This document shows positions 33,958 through 44,107 of a DNA stretch of 64,000 bases, piece by piece. The DNA is from JBBBNV01 sp037137075 (lineage in GTDB: Bacteria; Bacillota; Bacilli; Paenibacillales; NBRC-103111), in assembly GCF_037137075.1 (NCBI RefSeq), contig NZ_JBBBNV010000005.1:1-64000 (forward strand), in the 5' to 3' direction. The notes beneath the pieces are model-generated. The model was not told the DNA's origin. It saw only the letters and a program-made list of their open reading frames with translations, and searched no databases. Position 1 is the first letter of the stretch; each line of letters opens with the position of its first letter. The translations under genes were made by a program, and so were the position numbers.

Positions 33958-34839
33958 ATGGATGTGCGGCATTTGCAATATGTGATGGAGGTTGTGCGCT
34001 GCAACAGCTTTACGAAGGCGGCCGAGGCGCTGCATATTACGCAGCCCACCATCAGCAAGATGATTAAGAACCTGGAGGAGGAGCTCGGGGTAGAGCTGTT
34101 CATCCGGCGCGGCAAAGGCGTAGAGCTGACCGATGCCGGGCAAATTGTTTTTGCCCAGGCCCAGCCGATATTGAAGTCGTTCGATAATTTGACGGCGGAG
34201 CTGAGCGACCTGACCCATTTGAAAAAAGGCCGCATCCGCTTCGGGCTTCCGCCGATGGTAGGGGCGAACTTCTTCCCCGGGGTGATGAGCCGGTTTCGTG
34301 AAAAGTATCCGGGCATACACATTGAAATGGTTGAGAACGGGGGCAAAAAAATTGAAGCGCAGGTCGGAGACGGCTCTCTGGATATGGGGGTCGTCCTGCT
34401 GCCGGTCAACGAGGAGCTGTTTGACTCGTTTGTGTTTGTGAAGGAGCAGATCAAGCTGATTGTTCCTCCTTCCCATCCGCTCGCCCGGCGGGAGCGGGTC
34501 GCGTTCGAGGAGCTTGCCGGGGAATCGTTTATATTGCTGCGGGAGGACTTCGCCCTGCATGACCGGATTATCGCAGAATGTGTCCGGAGCGGCTACAAGC
34601 CCCGCGTGGTGTATGAAAGCTCCCAGTGGGATTTCATCAGCGAGATGGTTGCTGCCGGCCTCGGCATTGCCATGCTGCCCGAAACGATTTGCGCCCGGCT
34701 TGATGATCGGCGGGTGCGCCAGCTGGAGCTGGTGGAGCCGGCGCTGCCTTGGCGCCTTGGTATGATTTGGCGCAAGGACGGCTATTTGTCCTTTGCAGCC
34801 AAGGAATGGATCAGGTTTACGAAGCAGGTTTTGGAGTAG
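33958..34839 (+). CDS. LysR family regulator (CidR-like)
   Basis: LysR-type transcriptional activator of 293 residues. The N-terminal winged helix is clear (MDVRHLQYVMEVVRCNSFTKAAEALHITQPTISKMIKNLEEELGVELF), followed by the periplasmic-binding-protein-like effector domain from about residue 90. Position next to lrgA/lrgB and the general sequence resemble CidR, which responds to acetate/overflow metabolism in staphylococci and bacilli. The 135-bp intergenic region should hold the shared operator. An MFS gene follows 59 bp downstream on the same strand and may be under its own ribosome binding site in the same transcript. Confidence 0.88.
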   Translation: MDVRHLQYVMEVVRCNSFTKAAEALHITQPTISKMIKNLEEELGVELFIRRGKGVELTDAGQIVFAQAQPILKSFDNLTAELSDLTHLKKGRIRFGLPPMVGANFFPGVMSRFREKYPGIHIEMVENGGKKIEAQVGDGSLDMGVVLLPVNEELFDSFVFVKEQIKLIVPPSHPLARRERVAFEELAGESFILLREDFALHDRIIAECVRSGYKPRVVYESSQWDFISEMVAAGLGIAMLPETICARLDDRRVRQLELVEPALPWRLGMIWRKDGYLSFAAKEWIRFTKQVLE

Positions 34840-34898
34840 AGGGGCGGGTCTTTTCGCTCTGAAGTATTGGAATACAAGACAAAATCGGGGTGACAGAA

Positions 34899-36107
34899 AT
34901 GCCTAATGCAACTACCCGCACAGACCCTTCCTCGCAACAGAAGGCGCCGCTGTGGACCAGCCGTTTCATACTGCTGACGCTATCCAATACCTTGCTGTTT
35001 TTCGGGTTTCAGATGCTGCTGCCGACCTTGCCCGTCTTCGTCTCGGAGCATGGGGGAAGCAGCACGGAGGTAGGCTTGGTCATCGGCGTGCTGACGCTGG
35101 CGGCGATATTGATCCGGCCATTCTCCGGCATGGCGCTGGATTCGCTCGGCAGGCGTCTCATTCTGAATATCGGGCTTCTCATTACGCTGCTGGCGATGGG
35201 CGGCTTCTATGCGGCAGCCAGCGTCGGGTTCGTGCTGCTTCTGCGCTTTGTACACGGCATCGGCTGGGGGATTTCTACCACAACCTTCGGGGTGATCGCC
35301 TCCGATATGATCCCGGATCACCGCCGCGGAGAGGGGATGGGGTATTTCGGCCTCGGGACGACGCTGGCTATGGCGCTGGGGCCTTTTCTGGGGCTGGAGC
35401 TGCTGAAGGCATACGGGTTCGGTCCTTTGTTCCTGTGTGTATTCGGCAGCACGCTGCTATCGTTCGTATGTGTTCAGTTCGCCGCCGGCTCGGAGCCGGC
35501 TCGTGCCGCTATTGCCGGCTTGAGGCAGGAGCCCGCCGCCTCGCTCGGGTCGAGGCTGGTTGACCGCCAGGCGCTGTTCCCGTCCCTGCTGGTGCTGCTG
35601 CTGGGAGTGACATATGGCGGCATTGTCGGGTTCATCACCTTGTTCGGAAGGGAAGCGGGCCTAGCGAGCATCGGCTGGTTTTTCCTGATTAATGCGCTCA
35701 GCGTGTTTCTCGTCCGTCCGATATCAGGCAAGCTGTTCGATCAGAAGGGGCACGTGTGGGTGCTGCTGCCCGGGGCGCTGTTCAGCATCATCGGCCTACT
35801 TCTGCTGTCGCTGACCGCATCGCAAGGCATGCTCATCGCCGCCGCATTTCTGTACGGCATCGGGCTTGGAGCGATTCAGCCGTCCATTCAGGCCTGGATT
35901 ATTAACCGGACGCCGCCGAGCCGGCGAGGGGCCGCCAATGCGACGTATTTCTCCGCCTTCGACCTCGGGATCGGGGGCGGCGGCATGCTGCTTGGGATTG
36001 TGGCCGAACAAACCAGCTATGCGCTCATGTACCGCTATTCCATCTTCTTTATGCTGGTGTTTGTCGTCATTTACGGAGTCTATATTTTGAAGGGCAAGCG
36101 AAGCTGA
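34899..36107 (+). CDS. MFS transporter (YwoG/DHA1-like)
   Basis: Major facilitator protein of 402 residues with 12 predicted helices. The conserved loop 2-3 motif A is present as GMALDSLGRRLIL near residue 80, and helix 4-5 carries RFVHGIGWGISTTTFGVIASDMIP. Proteins of this type include uncharacterised exporters of Bacillales, so a drug or metabolite efflux role is likely but unproven. ATG 34899 follows ATCGGGGTGACAGAA; an in-frame GTG at 34890 is less likely. A strong terminator with a long stem follows at 36111. Confidence 0.8.
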   Translation: MPNATTRTDPSSQQKAPLWTSRFILLTLSNTLLFFGFQMLLPTLPVFVSEHGGSSTEVGLVIGVLTLAAILIRPFSGMALDSLGRRLILNIGLLITLLAMGGFYAAASVGFVLLLRFVHGIGWGISTTTFGVIASDMIPDHRRGEGMGYFGLGTTLAMALGPFLGLELLKAYGFGPLFLCVFGSTLLSFVCVQFAAGSEPARAAIAGLRQEPAASLGSRLVDRQALFPSLLVLLLGVTYGGIVGFITLFGREAGLASIGWFFLINALSVFLVRPISGKLFDQKGHVWVLLPGALFSIIGLLLLSLTASQGMLIAAAFLYGIGLGAIQPSIQAWIINRTPPSRRGAANATYFSAFDLGIGGGGMLLGIVAEQTSYALMYRYSIFFMLVFVVIYGVYILKGKRS

Positions 36108-36110
36108 ACA

Positions 36111-36157
36111 AAAAGCCGGAATTTCGTGGATTTCGCACGGATTTTTCGGCTTTTTTG
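36111..36157 (+). terminator. terminator after the MFS gene
   Basis: AAAAAGCCG (36111-36119) pairs with CGGCTTTTT at 36148-36156, and an inner CGTG/CACG stem strengthens it. A six-T run is part of the right arm. Confidence 0.8.
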
Positions 36158-36214
36158 ATGAAATGGACATGGTATACTGGTGGAAAAACCGATGCGAAGG
36201 AGACGAGACGGAAC

Positions 36215-38212
36215 ATGCAGAACAAATTGTACTACGGTGCGGCCTATTACCCGGAGCTGTGGGACGAGCAGGCTTGGCAGGAAGATTTGCGTTATATGAA
36301 GGAAGCCGGCATTAACGTGGTGCGGATGGGGGAATTCGCCTGGGCGCGTATGGAGCCGGTGCAGGATCAGATTGATGTAAGCTTCTTCGCAGAGCGAATT
36401 ACCGAGCTGCATAAGCATGGCATCGACACCATCATGTGCACCCCGACGCCGACACCGCCGATTTGGATGAGCCATGGGCATCCGGAGCGGATGTATGTGG
36501 ACGGAGACGGGCAGGTCATGGTGCATGGGGCGCGGCAGCATGTGTGCACGAACAACGCTTTTTTCCGGGAACGGTCGGCGATCATTGTGGAAGCGCTGGC
36601 CCGGGCCGTCGGTTCGCTGCCGGGTGTCATCGGCTGGCAGACGGATAATGAATTCAAGTGTCATGTGGCTGAATGCATGTGTGATACATGCAAAGAGCAG
36701 TGGCATGAATGGCTGGAGCGGAAGTACGGCACCATCGGCCGCTTGAATGAAGCCTGGGGCACACAAATTTGGAGCGAAGCGTATTTGTCGTTCGATCAGG
36801 TTCCTCAGCCGCGCAAAACGCCGTTTCTGCACAATGCGTCATTAATTACGGCGTACCGGATCTTTTCCCGGGAAAAAATCGCCGAATACCAGGACCTGCA
36901 GCTGGATATGATTCGCAAATTTTCCAAAGCGCCGATAACGCACAATACCGGACTTGGCTTTGCGCTTGATAATGAGCTTATTTTCCGTAATCTGGACTTC
37001 GCTTCCTTTGACGATTATCCGGATGCCCGCAGCTACACGGAGCTGCTGCTCAAGTATGATTTGTTCCGGAACATGAAGAAGGGTATCCCGTTCTGGGTGA
37101 TGGAGACATCGACTTCGCACAACGGTTACTTATCCGCGTATCATGCGACACATCCGAACGGTTTCCTGCGGGCGGAAGCGGTGGCTGCTTACGTCAGCGG
37201 CGCGCAGGGCTTCTCCTACTGGCTGTGGCGGCAGCAGCGGGCGGGCTGCGAGCTGCCGCACGGCGCGGTACTCAGCTCCTGGGGCAAGCCGACCGTCGGC
37301 TACCGCGGCGTGCTGGAGACCCGCGACGCCATTGCGGCGCTGGAGCCGCTGCTGCTGGAGACGGTGGTGCAGCAGGCCGAGCTGGCGGCGGTATATTCCG
37401 ACCGGGCCCGCAGCTTCCTGCTGACGGAGCCGCTGGAGGGCATCAATTACCGCCAGGTGCTGCGGGAGTGGACCGACCTGATCCGGGATATGGGGATTCA
37501 CCGCGACCTGCTGCCGGAAGGCGGCGATTTGAGCGGCTATAAGATCCTGATGACGCCGTATTTGCCTCATGTGCCCGATGAATTCCGCACCCGGGCCGAG
37601 CGCTTCGTGCGTGAAGGCGGCATCTGGATTGTCGGCCCGATGACCGGCTACCGTACCGGCGAGCACACCGTGCCGACCACTGCGGCGCTTGGCGAGCTTG
37701 AAGCGCTGGCCGGCGTGGAGACGCTGTACAGCTACCCGATCGGGGACACCGGAAGCACCGGGCATGCGTTCGGGGCCGCTGCGGCGCTTGGCCGGTGGGC
37801 GCATGTATTTGACCCGGCGGAATCCTCCGCTCAGGTTGTCGGCGTCGTACAGGGCGGGCCGTCGGACGAAGCGGCCTTCATTACGGAGCGGCGTGTGGGG
37901 CAGGGCCGCATTGTGATGCTCGGCGCCGCACCGCTGGGAGACGAAGGCAAGGAGCTGATTCGCCGGCTGGTAGAGCATTACGCCGGGCAAGGCGATTTGA
38001 CCCTGCGTCTTGATGTAACGCCCGGCACGCTGGCGGTTCCGCGTATAGCCAGGAACGGAGCCTATAAGCTGTGGTGTCTGGTGAACATGAACGGCAAGGG
38101 CGGCGAGGCGGTGCTGCCGTCAGGCGGGACGGACGCGCTTACCGGGGAAACGGTTCAGGCGGGCCGGCTGGCCATTCAGCCGTACGAATATCGCATGATT
38201 CGAATGCAGTAA
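36215..38212 (+). CDS. glycoside hydrolase family 42 beta-galactosidase
   Basis: Cytoplasmic retaining beta-galactosidase of 665 residues. The acid/base Glu146 sits in WQTDNEF, and the nucleophile Glu297 in PFWVMETSTSH. The GH42 zinc-binding Cys cluster is retained (CHVAECMCDTC, residues 149-159). The TIM barrel is followed by the trimerisation domain (from about residue 380) and a small C-terminal beta domain. No signal peptide, so it acts on imported galactosides, for instance galactan-derived oligosaccharides released by secreted pectin-degrading enzymes such as the PL11 enzyme encoded next. ATG 36215 matches the usual family N-terminus (..KLYYGAAYYPE); the longer frame from 36155 crosses the terminator. 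Confidence 0.92.
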   Translation: MQNKLYYGAAYYPELWDEQAWQEDLRYMKEAGINVVRMGEFAWARMEPVQDQIDVSFFAERITELHKHGIDTIMCTPTPTPPIWMSHGHPERMYVDGDGQVMVHGARQHVCTNNAFFRERSAIIVEALARAVGSLPGVIGWQTDNEFKCHVAECMCDTCKEQWHEWLERKYGTIGRLNEAWGTQIWSEAYLSFDQVPQPRKTPFLHNASLITAYRIFSREKIAEYQDLQLDMIRKFSKAPITHNTGLGFALDNELIFRNLDFASFDDYPDARSYTELLLKYDLFRNMKKGIPFWVMETSTSHNGYLSAYHATHPNGFLRAEAVAAYVSGAQGFSYWLWRQQRAGCELPHGAVLSSWGKPTVGYRGVLETRDAIAALEPLLLETVVQQAELAAVYSDRARSFLLTEPLEGINYRQVLREWTDLIRDMGIHRDLLPEGGDLSGYKILMTPYLPHVPDEFRTRAERFVREGGIWIVGPMTGYRTGEHTVPTTAALGELEALAGVETLYSYPIGDTGSTGHAFGAAAALGRWAHVFDPAESSAQVVGVVQGGPSDEAAFITERRVGQGRIVMLGAAPLGDEGKELIRRLVEHYAGQGDLTLRLDVTPGTLAVPRIARNGAYKLWCLVNMNGKGGEAVLPSGGTDALTGETVQAGRLAIQPYEYRMIRMQ

Positions 38213-38322
38213 CAAATCCGCCGAAAGCATAGCCGTCACCGAAGACAGCATGCGGCGCTGCCTGCGCTTGTGGCGACGGCTGGATTGGCATACCATACCA
38301 GACGGGTCTGTATCCGCTCCTT

Positions 38323-38345
38323 CAGGCGGGCAGGCCTGTTTTTTT
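38323..38345 (+). terminator. short hairpin with T7 after the GH42 gene
   Basis: CAGGC (38323-38327) pairs with GCCTG (38334-38338), followed by seven T residues. The remaining 38346-38644 stretch holds a second GGCC hairpin with T7 at about 38510-38528 and no gene I can support. Confidence 0.6.
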
Positions 38346-38644
38346 GCGCTGATTTACTTAGATGATTCCGTGTTCTTATGCTTCCTGTCATTCGGGAGAG
38401 GGGAATTCCGGACGCTCCTCGGTGCTGCTTGGAATGCAGGCTGGCCGGAGATTACGCCCCCAAAGCTCGTTATCTCGCAGAATAAGTAGCTTTTTGTCGG
38501 GGGATCGGGCCTTAGGGCCTCCTTTTTTTGGACGCTATGAATCTAGCGGGGAAGGAAACAGACGGCCTATAATACGAGTGTAAGGCCTGCGAATGCATAT
38601 TTTTGGAAGAAAGGGGGCGGGAAATGCGGTTTACTCCTTCTCCG

Positions 38645-38673
38645 TCGAGAGTTGAGAGTCGAGAATCGAGAGC
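38645..38673 (+). repeat. short TCGAGA-type tandem repeat upstream of the PL11 gene
   Basis: Four imperfect 7-8-bp units of the form TCGAGAG/TTGAGAG lie in a row about 70 bp before the start of the lyase gene. They could be part of a regulatory region or simple sequence; no protein is known to fit them. Confidence 0.5.
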
Positions 38674-38700
38674 TTGGTAAACGGCTGCGCTTGCCAATAA

Positions 38701-38715
38701 TAGAAAGCGCTACCA
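38701..38715 (+). promoter_or_regulatory. cre-like site (CcpA) before the PL11 gene
   Basis: TAGAAAGCGCTACCA matches the consensus WTGNAANCGNWNNCW at all fixed positions except the second. It lies 25 bp before the start codon, where CcpA would block transcription or initiation in the presence of preferred sugars. Confidence 0.5.
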
Positions 38716-38739
38716 TTTCTTTTGTGGGAGGGATTGAAA

Positions 38740-41700
38740 TTGCAGATGAGAAGATGGAAAGGGCTGCCTGCTTTTCTGGCGGTCATGCTGGCCTTATCGC
38801 TCTTATCCGGCGCGGGATGGCTGCCGGCGAGTAGCGCGGCGGCGGCTCAAGCGGTACCGATGAAATTCGACTTCGGGACGGATTCCAGCCCTGTGGCCAG
38901 CGGCTACACCCGGGTGTCCCAGTCCACCGTATACACCGCGTCCAGAGGCTATGGGCTGGATAAAACGGTGAACAGCCGCGATCGTGGAACCCAGGACACG
39001 CTGCTGCGGGATTTCGTGGTTAGCAGCAGCTACTCCTTTCTTGTTGACCTGCCTGCGGGAGATTATGTGGTCAAAGTCATTTCCGGCGATGCAATCGCCT
39101 CCAACAAAACGGATGTCACGATAGAGGGAATATCCTATGGCACGATGTCATCAGCCTCGGGCAGCTATGCAGAGCTGACCCGGACGGTTCATGTGGCGGA
39201 CGGGCAGCTGACGATTGCTTTTTCCAGGGATGGACGGGCGAATGCTGTGGAGATCGTTTCCGCTACAGCCCCGGAAGGCTTGACTGTGACAGAAGTGACT
39301 TATGCTCCCGCATCGGTCAGCCTGGTGTGGGAAGAGGTATACGGCGCAGCGGGCTATAATCTTTACAGGCAGGACGGACCGGGAACGAATTATCTCCCAA
39401 TCGGCAGTACCGCGGGTACGTCTTATACCGATCACAGTGTAAGCATCGGAGAAACCTATCAATATAAGGTGTCCCAGCTGACAAGCCAGGGGCTGGAATC
39501 GATGCCCGGCGATCCAGTGACAGTCACAGTGGCGGATCGGTCGAAGCCGGTCCCGGCGGCTCCAAGCGGGCTTCAACTTGTAAGCGCTTCAAAAGAGTCG
39601 ATAACCGTGAAATGGAACGCTGTGAATGAGGCGCTGCATTATTTCATTTACAGGTCCAAATCAGCGGAGGGGCCCTTTGTACAAGCCGGCACTTCAACCG
39701 GTGCACAATTTACCGACAACCAGGTTTTTACAACGATTCCTTACTATTATCAGGTTGTCGCCGTGAGCACGGGCGGAAAATCCGCTCCGTCCGGTGTGCT
39801 TGCCGTCCCTGCGGCTGCGGTGCTGTCGCGTCAGATGGAGTCGCTTGACCGGAGCCCTGTTGCTGTCCAAACAAACCAGGGCGTATACGTCGGCTGGCGT
39901 ATGCTGGGAACAGACCCGGAGGACATTGCCTTTAATCTGTACCGCAACGGGACGAAGCTTAACTCGGCTCCGATTGCAGATACAACCAACTTCACCGACT
40001 CGTCCGGCACGCCGGATGCGGTCTATGAAGTGCGGGCCGTCCTGCACGGCATGGAGGAGCCGCCTTCCGAGACTTTTTCCGTATGGGGGCACAATTACTT
40101 GTCGGTCACCCTGCAGAAGCCTGCGGACGGCGTAACGCCGAAGGGCGAAGCCTATACGTACCATGCCAATGACGTCAGTGTCGGCGATTTGGACGGGGAC
40201 GGGAAATATGAGCTTATCGTCAAATGGGACCCGTCCAACTCCAAGGATAATTCACTTTCCGGTTATACCGGGAACGTCTATATTGATGCTTACCGGCTTG
40301 ACGGAGCTTTCCTGTGGCGGATTGATTTGGGGCGCAACATCCGCGCCGGCGCCCATTATACCCAATTTATGGTATATGATCTGGACGGCGACGGGAAGGC
40401 GGAGCTGGCCTTCAAAACAGCGGACGGCACGGTGGACGGAACCGGTGCGGTTATCGGCGACGCGGCAGCGGATTACCGCAACTCCAGCGGGTATATTTTA
40501 TCCGGCCCCGAGTATTTGACCGTTTTTGAAGGACAGACAGGCAAAGCGCTTGTGACGACCAGCTACGACCCGCCGCGGGGCAATGTGTCCAGCTGGGGGG
40601 ACAGCTACGGCAACCGGGTGGACCGGTTCCTGGCGGCAGTCGCTTATTTGGACGGGGAGCGCCCGAGTCTTATTATGGCGCGCGGTTATTATACAAGAAC
40701 CGTGCTTGTCGCCTACAATTGGCGGGACGGCCAGCTAACGAAGCTGTGGACCTTTGATTCCAATGATGCGGGCAAAGGCGATTATGCCGGTCAGGGCAAT
40801 CACAATCTGAGTATCGGCGATGTGGACGGCGACGGGAAGGATGAGATTGTATACGGCGCGATGGCGCTCGATGACAACGGACAAGGCTTATATACGACAG
40901 GGCTCGGTCACGGCGATGCGATGCACCTGGGGGATTTGGACCCGGAGCGGCCGGGACTGGAAGTGTTCGATGTACATGAAGAAACCCCGAACCGGGCGGG
41001 ACTCGAATTCCGGGATGCCGAGACAGGCGAGCTGATCTGGGGCATTCCGACCAATTATGATGTAGGGCGCGGCTTAAGCGGCGATGTGGACCCGCGTTAT
41101 CCCGGAGAAGAGGTCTGGGCTTCAAGCGCCGGTCTGTACTCAGCCAAGGGGCAAAAAATTTCCGACAGCATGCCCCGGATTAATTTCTCGATCTGGTGGG
41201 ACGGGGACTTGCTGCGGGAGCAGCTGGATCACAATTGGGATGGAACCAATGGAGTCGGAATTATTGACAAATGGGATTACGTGAACTTTAAGCGGGTGAA
41301 TCTGCTTACGGCGGAAGGCACGTACTCGAGCAATACGACCAAGGGCAATCCGGGCCTGCAGGCGGATCTGTTCGGGGATTGGCGCGAGGAAGCGGTATGG
41401 CGCACCGAGGACAGCAGCGCTCTGCGCATTTATACGACAACGGACACGACCGCCTACCGATTCAGAACCTTGATGCATGATCCGCAGTACCGTTTATCTG
41501 TGGCATGGCAAAATGTGGCCTACAACCAGCCGCCGCATCCAGGCTTCTTCCTGGGTGACGGCATGAGCAGGCCTCCGGCTCCGAATATTACCCCGGTGCC
41601 GGTAGCGGTATCCGGCATCCGTGTAACTGCCCCGGCAGAGGAAGTGGCGGCCGGACAGCAGCTTCAGCTGACGGCGGTCATCATTCCGGCCGCTGCAGCC

Positions 41701-42465
41701 AAGCCGGTTGCTTGGTCGGTCTACGCAGCGGATGGCGCACCGACCTCCATAGCCGCACTGGACAGTGACGGCGTGCTTCATGCCTTGGCACCCGGCACGG
41801 TGAAGGTGGTTGCGGCAGCGAAGGACGGATCCGGAGTATCGGGAAGCAAGCTGATCACGATTGTGCTGCCGGACGGTCCGGCTGTAAGCGCACCGGCCAA
41901 AGCGGTCCTCTCGGACAATAACGGCCATACGAACGGCCTGCGGTCCGGCGATTACACGATTACGATGAACCTGTGGTGGGGGCAGAACGGAAGTGTCTAC
42001 AAGCTGTATGAGAACGGGAAGCTGATCGATATCCAAACCTTGGCCGATCACAGCCCGGCAGCCCAGAGCGCCGCAACGATTGTACAGGGAAAGGCCAACG
42101 GCACCTACACGTACACGTGCGAGCTGCTGAACCGGCATGGAACGACGGCGTGCGATCCGCTAACCGTGACCGTGACGGACGCGATGCCTGCTGTGCCTGT
42201 ACTGTCCAACGACAATTGGGATCAGGACGGGAGCTATAAGGTACAGATGAATTTGTGGTGGGGAACGAATGCCAAGGTGTATAGGCTGTACGAAAATGAC
42301 GTTCTGATCGACACCCAGACCCTGATTTCCCAAACGCCGGCGGCACAGGCCGCGGCAACGGTTATTACCGGCCGGTCTATCGGCACGTACGAATACCGGG
42401 CGGAGCTGGAAAATGATGCGGGTGTAACAAGCAGCCAGCGGATGACGGTCAAGGTCATGAAGTGA
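38740..42465 (+). CDS. secreted rhamnogalacturonan lyase, PL11, multidomain
   Basis: Extracellular pectin-degrading lyase of 1,241 residues that cleaves rhamnogalacturonan I by beta-elimination, usually with Ca2+. Order: signal peptide (to about residue 36, ending in AAAAQA), an N-terminal beta-sandwich beginning KFDFGTDSSP, two fibronectin-III-like domains (about 175-258 and 268-355), the PL11 eight-bladed propeller (about 362-950) with repeated D.DGDGK loops, a Big_2-like domain (about 955-1040), and two homologous Ig-like repeats with MNLWWG.N..VY.LYEN (about 1050-1145 and 1150-1240). TTG 38740 is chosen because GGGAGGG lies seven bases before it; ATG 38746 is the alternative. A strong terminator follows. 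Confidence 0.9.
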   Translation: MQMRRWKGLPAFLAVMLALSLLSGAGWLPASSAAAAQAVPMKFDFGTDSSPVASGYTRVSQSTVYTASRGYGLDKTVNSRDRGTQDTLLRDFVVSSSYSFLVDLPAGDYVVKVISGDAIASNKTDVTIEGISYGTMSSASGSYAELTRTVHVADGQLTIAFSRDGRANAVEIVSATAPEGLTVTEVTYAPASVSLVWEEVYGAAGYNLYRQDGPGTNYLPIGSTAGTSYTDHSVSIGETYQYKVSQLTSQGLESMPGDPVTVTVADRSKPVPAAPSGLQLVSASKESITVKWNAVNEALHYFIYRSKSAEGPFVQAGTSTGAQFTDNQVFTTIPYYYQVVAVSTGGKSAPSGVLAVPAAAVLSRQMESLDRSPVAVQTNQGVYVGWRMLGTDPEDIAFNLYRNGTKLNSAPIADTTNFTDSSGTPDAVYEVRAVLHGMEEPPSETFSVWGHNYLSVTLQKPADGVTPKGEAYTYHANDVSVGDLDGDGKYELIVKWDPSNSKDNSLSGYTGNVYIDAYRLDGAFLWRIDLGRNIRAGAHYTQFMVYDLDGDGKAELAFKTADGTVDGTGAVIGDAAADYRNSSGYILSGPEYLTVFEGQTGKALVTTSYDPPRGNVSSWGDSYGNRVDRFLAAVAYLDGERPSLIMARGYYTRTVLVAYNWRDGQLTKLWTFDSNDAGKGDYAGQGNHNLSIGDVDGDGKDEIVYGAMALDDNGQGLYTTGLGHGDAMHLGDLDPERPGLEVFDVHEETPNRAGLEFRDAETGELIWGIPTNYDVGRGLSGDVDPRYPGEEVWASSAGLYSAKGQKISDSMPRINFSIWWDGDLLREQLDHNWDGTNGVGIIDKWDYVNFKRVNLLTAEGTYSSNTTKGNPGLQADLFGDWREEAVWRTEDSSALRIYTTTDTTAYRFRTLMHDPQYRLSVAWQNVAYNQPPHPGFFLGDGMSRPPAPNITPVPVAVSGIRVTAPAEEVAAGQQLQLTAVIIPAAAAKPVAWSVYAADGAPTSIAALDSDGVLHALAPGTVKVVAAAKDGSGVSGSKLITIVLPDGPAVSAPAKAVLSDNNGHTNGLRSGDYTITMNLWWGQNGSVYKLYENGKLIDIQTLADHSPAAQSAATIVQGKANGTYTYTCELLNRHGTTACDPLTVTVTDAMPAVPVLSNDNWDQDGSYKVQMNLWWGTNAKVYRLYENDVLIDTQTLISQTPAAQAAATVITGRSIGTYEYRAELENDAGVTSSQRMTVKVMK

Positions 42466-42551
42466 GGGGGCGGTGAGGTTTGCAGTAAGGCATGACTGTG
42501 GAGAATTCACAACTCGTTCCATAACTAAGCGAGGTGCATTTATCTGCATGT

Positions 42552-42600
42552 AAATAAGTCTCTAAGCGCTGTAATAATGCGCTTAGAGGCTTATTTGTTT
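42552..42600 (+). terminator. strong terminator after the PL11 gene
   Basis: An 18-bp stem with one G-T pair (42552-42569 with 42579-42596) is followed by GTTTTG. Its symmetry lets it also stop the converging Fic transcript. Confidence 0.85.
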
Positions 42601-42738
42601 TGTAAAAATATTATGATTTGTTCGCACAGGCTTATATTCAGTCTAATCCAGCGAGTAAGTGGGAATCGTCCTCTCGCAAGGGAAGGCGAAGCCGTCCAAT
42701 GGACTATAACTAACGGAGCATCAAAATCATTGCGGGCT

Positions 42739-43833
42739 TCACCGCAATTTATCGAGCAAATTGTAATAATAGTAAGTCTTAAATCTTTGTTTACCGTCAG
42801 AGAAAACAATTCTATTGGATTCCAGAATAGATAAATAACGTCTGCATGTCGCTTCGGATATTTCTGCTGTCGATGAGATGGTATAGACAGTAAATATAGG
42901 TTTTTGATAAATGGCATCAATTAATTTCTTAACACCGCTGCTATGGATTAGGGACTGTGCTAGATCTAAGTCATGGTTGTACAACGCATTGACTTCATTT
43001 ATTAATCGAATGTTCTTGTTTGCTTGGAGTATTACAGCTTCTAGGAAAAAGAGGATCCATTGGTTCCAATCTCCGTTATATCGAGTGTCGTTTAAGAAGC
43101 GATAATATTTGTGTTTATCACGCTCCAATGCCTCACTTAAGAAGAAGTTCGGATAATCAATAACTTTTTTGCTAAATAAGTACAAGGGAATAAAAATACG
43201 ACCAATTCTGCCATTACCGTCCAGAAAAGGATGTATGTTTTCAAATTGAGCATGAATAACGGCAGTTCTAATCAGCTCATCAAATTGATCTTGAGGATCG
43301 TTAATATAGGTTTCGAGATTACTCATATACTTGTCGACTAATTGGGGTTGGGGAGGGATGTATGTGGCAGTGTCCATCGTACATCCTTCAGGACCAATGA
43401 AATTTTGAATTTTTCTGTATTCTCCCGGGGAACGATTGCTCCCGCGTACGTCGTTTGACATCAGTGTTAAATGCATGGTTTTGAATAATCGTGTTGAGAT
43501 TGGCAGCGTAGATAATTTATCCATTCCTTCCCGAAGTGCATGATAATAATTTAGTACTTCTTGTACATCCTTATTATTTTTTCTACTGTGCGCTTCTACT
43601 TCAAGTACCTCATCAAGAGTTACTTGTGTACCTTCAATTTTAGTAGACTGAACGGCTTCATTTAACATTACTGGGTTTAGTAATAGATGTGACGGCAGCT
43701 TCGTGTTTTGAAGTAAGACTTGATACTGTGCCACCTTCTTGTTCGCTTCAATTAGTTCCCGAAGGAACATGAGTTGATTTATTCGACTTATGTCTAAAGG
43801 TAAATTGTCAGGGATAAAAGGTGTTCTTGCCAT
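42739..43833 (-). CDS. Fic domain protein with N-terminal inhibitory helix
   Basis: Putative AMPylating (or other nucleotide-transferring) enzyme of 364 residues. The Fic core HPFLDGNGRIGR is complete at residues 201-212, including the catalytic His201. An inhibitory motif of the [S/T]xxxE[G/N] type is present near the N-terminus as STKIEG (S63 to G68), so it is a class II, self-inhibited Fic protein. A Fic_N region precedes it, and a winged-helix-like segment closes the C-terminus (ISSTAEISEATCRRYLSILESNRIV). DNA here is AT-rich compared with both sides, and no antitoxin gene lies next to it, so it may be a recently acquired single-gene module. The target is unknown. Confidence 0.88.
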   Translation of the reverse strand: MARTPFIPDNLPLDISRINQLMFLRELIEANKKVAQYQVLLQNTKLPSHLLLNPVMLNEAVQSTKIEGTQVTLDEVLEVEAHSRKNNKDVQEVLNYYHALREGMDKLSTLPISTRLFKTMHLTLMSNDVRGSNRSPGEYRKIQNFIGPEGCTMDTATYIPPQPQLVDKYMSNLETYINDPQDQFDELIRTAVIHAQFENIHPFLDGNGRIGRIFIPLYLFSKKVIDYPNFFLSEALERDKHKYYRFLNDTRYNGDWNQWILFFLEAVILQANKNIRLINEVNALYNHDLDLAQSLIHSSGVKKLIDAIYQKPIFTVYTISSTAEISEATCRRYLSILESNRIVFSDGKQRFKTYYYYNLLDKLR

Positions 43834-44107
43834 CCAGATTCCTCGCCCTCATTAGATAATCGTGATATCTTATTTACATTTTAACCTAATTGTGATTGTA
43901 AATACACAAAATTATTAGTTTAATAAATAAAAATAGTTAAAACTGATTACAATGAAAGAACTTGAGAAATTATTGTGTACGGTTTTATGTGTTATATTAC
44001 ATGACACAATCAACTAAATTAATTGAATTTAAAAATGAAAATAGAACTGTGAGATGTATGAATGTTCAAGGGTATATTAATTTATGTAATAAAAACTAAC
44101 ATATATG
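43834..44107. other. AT-rich intergenic region between the Fic gene and the ABC operon
   Basis: No ORF or RNA structure can be supported here. The stretch is distinctly AT-rich and holds the promoters of the divergent Fic gene. Confidence 0.5.
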
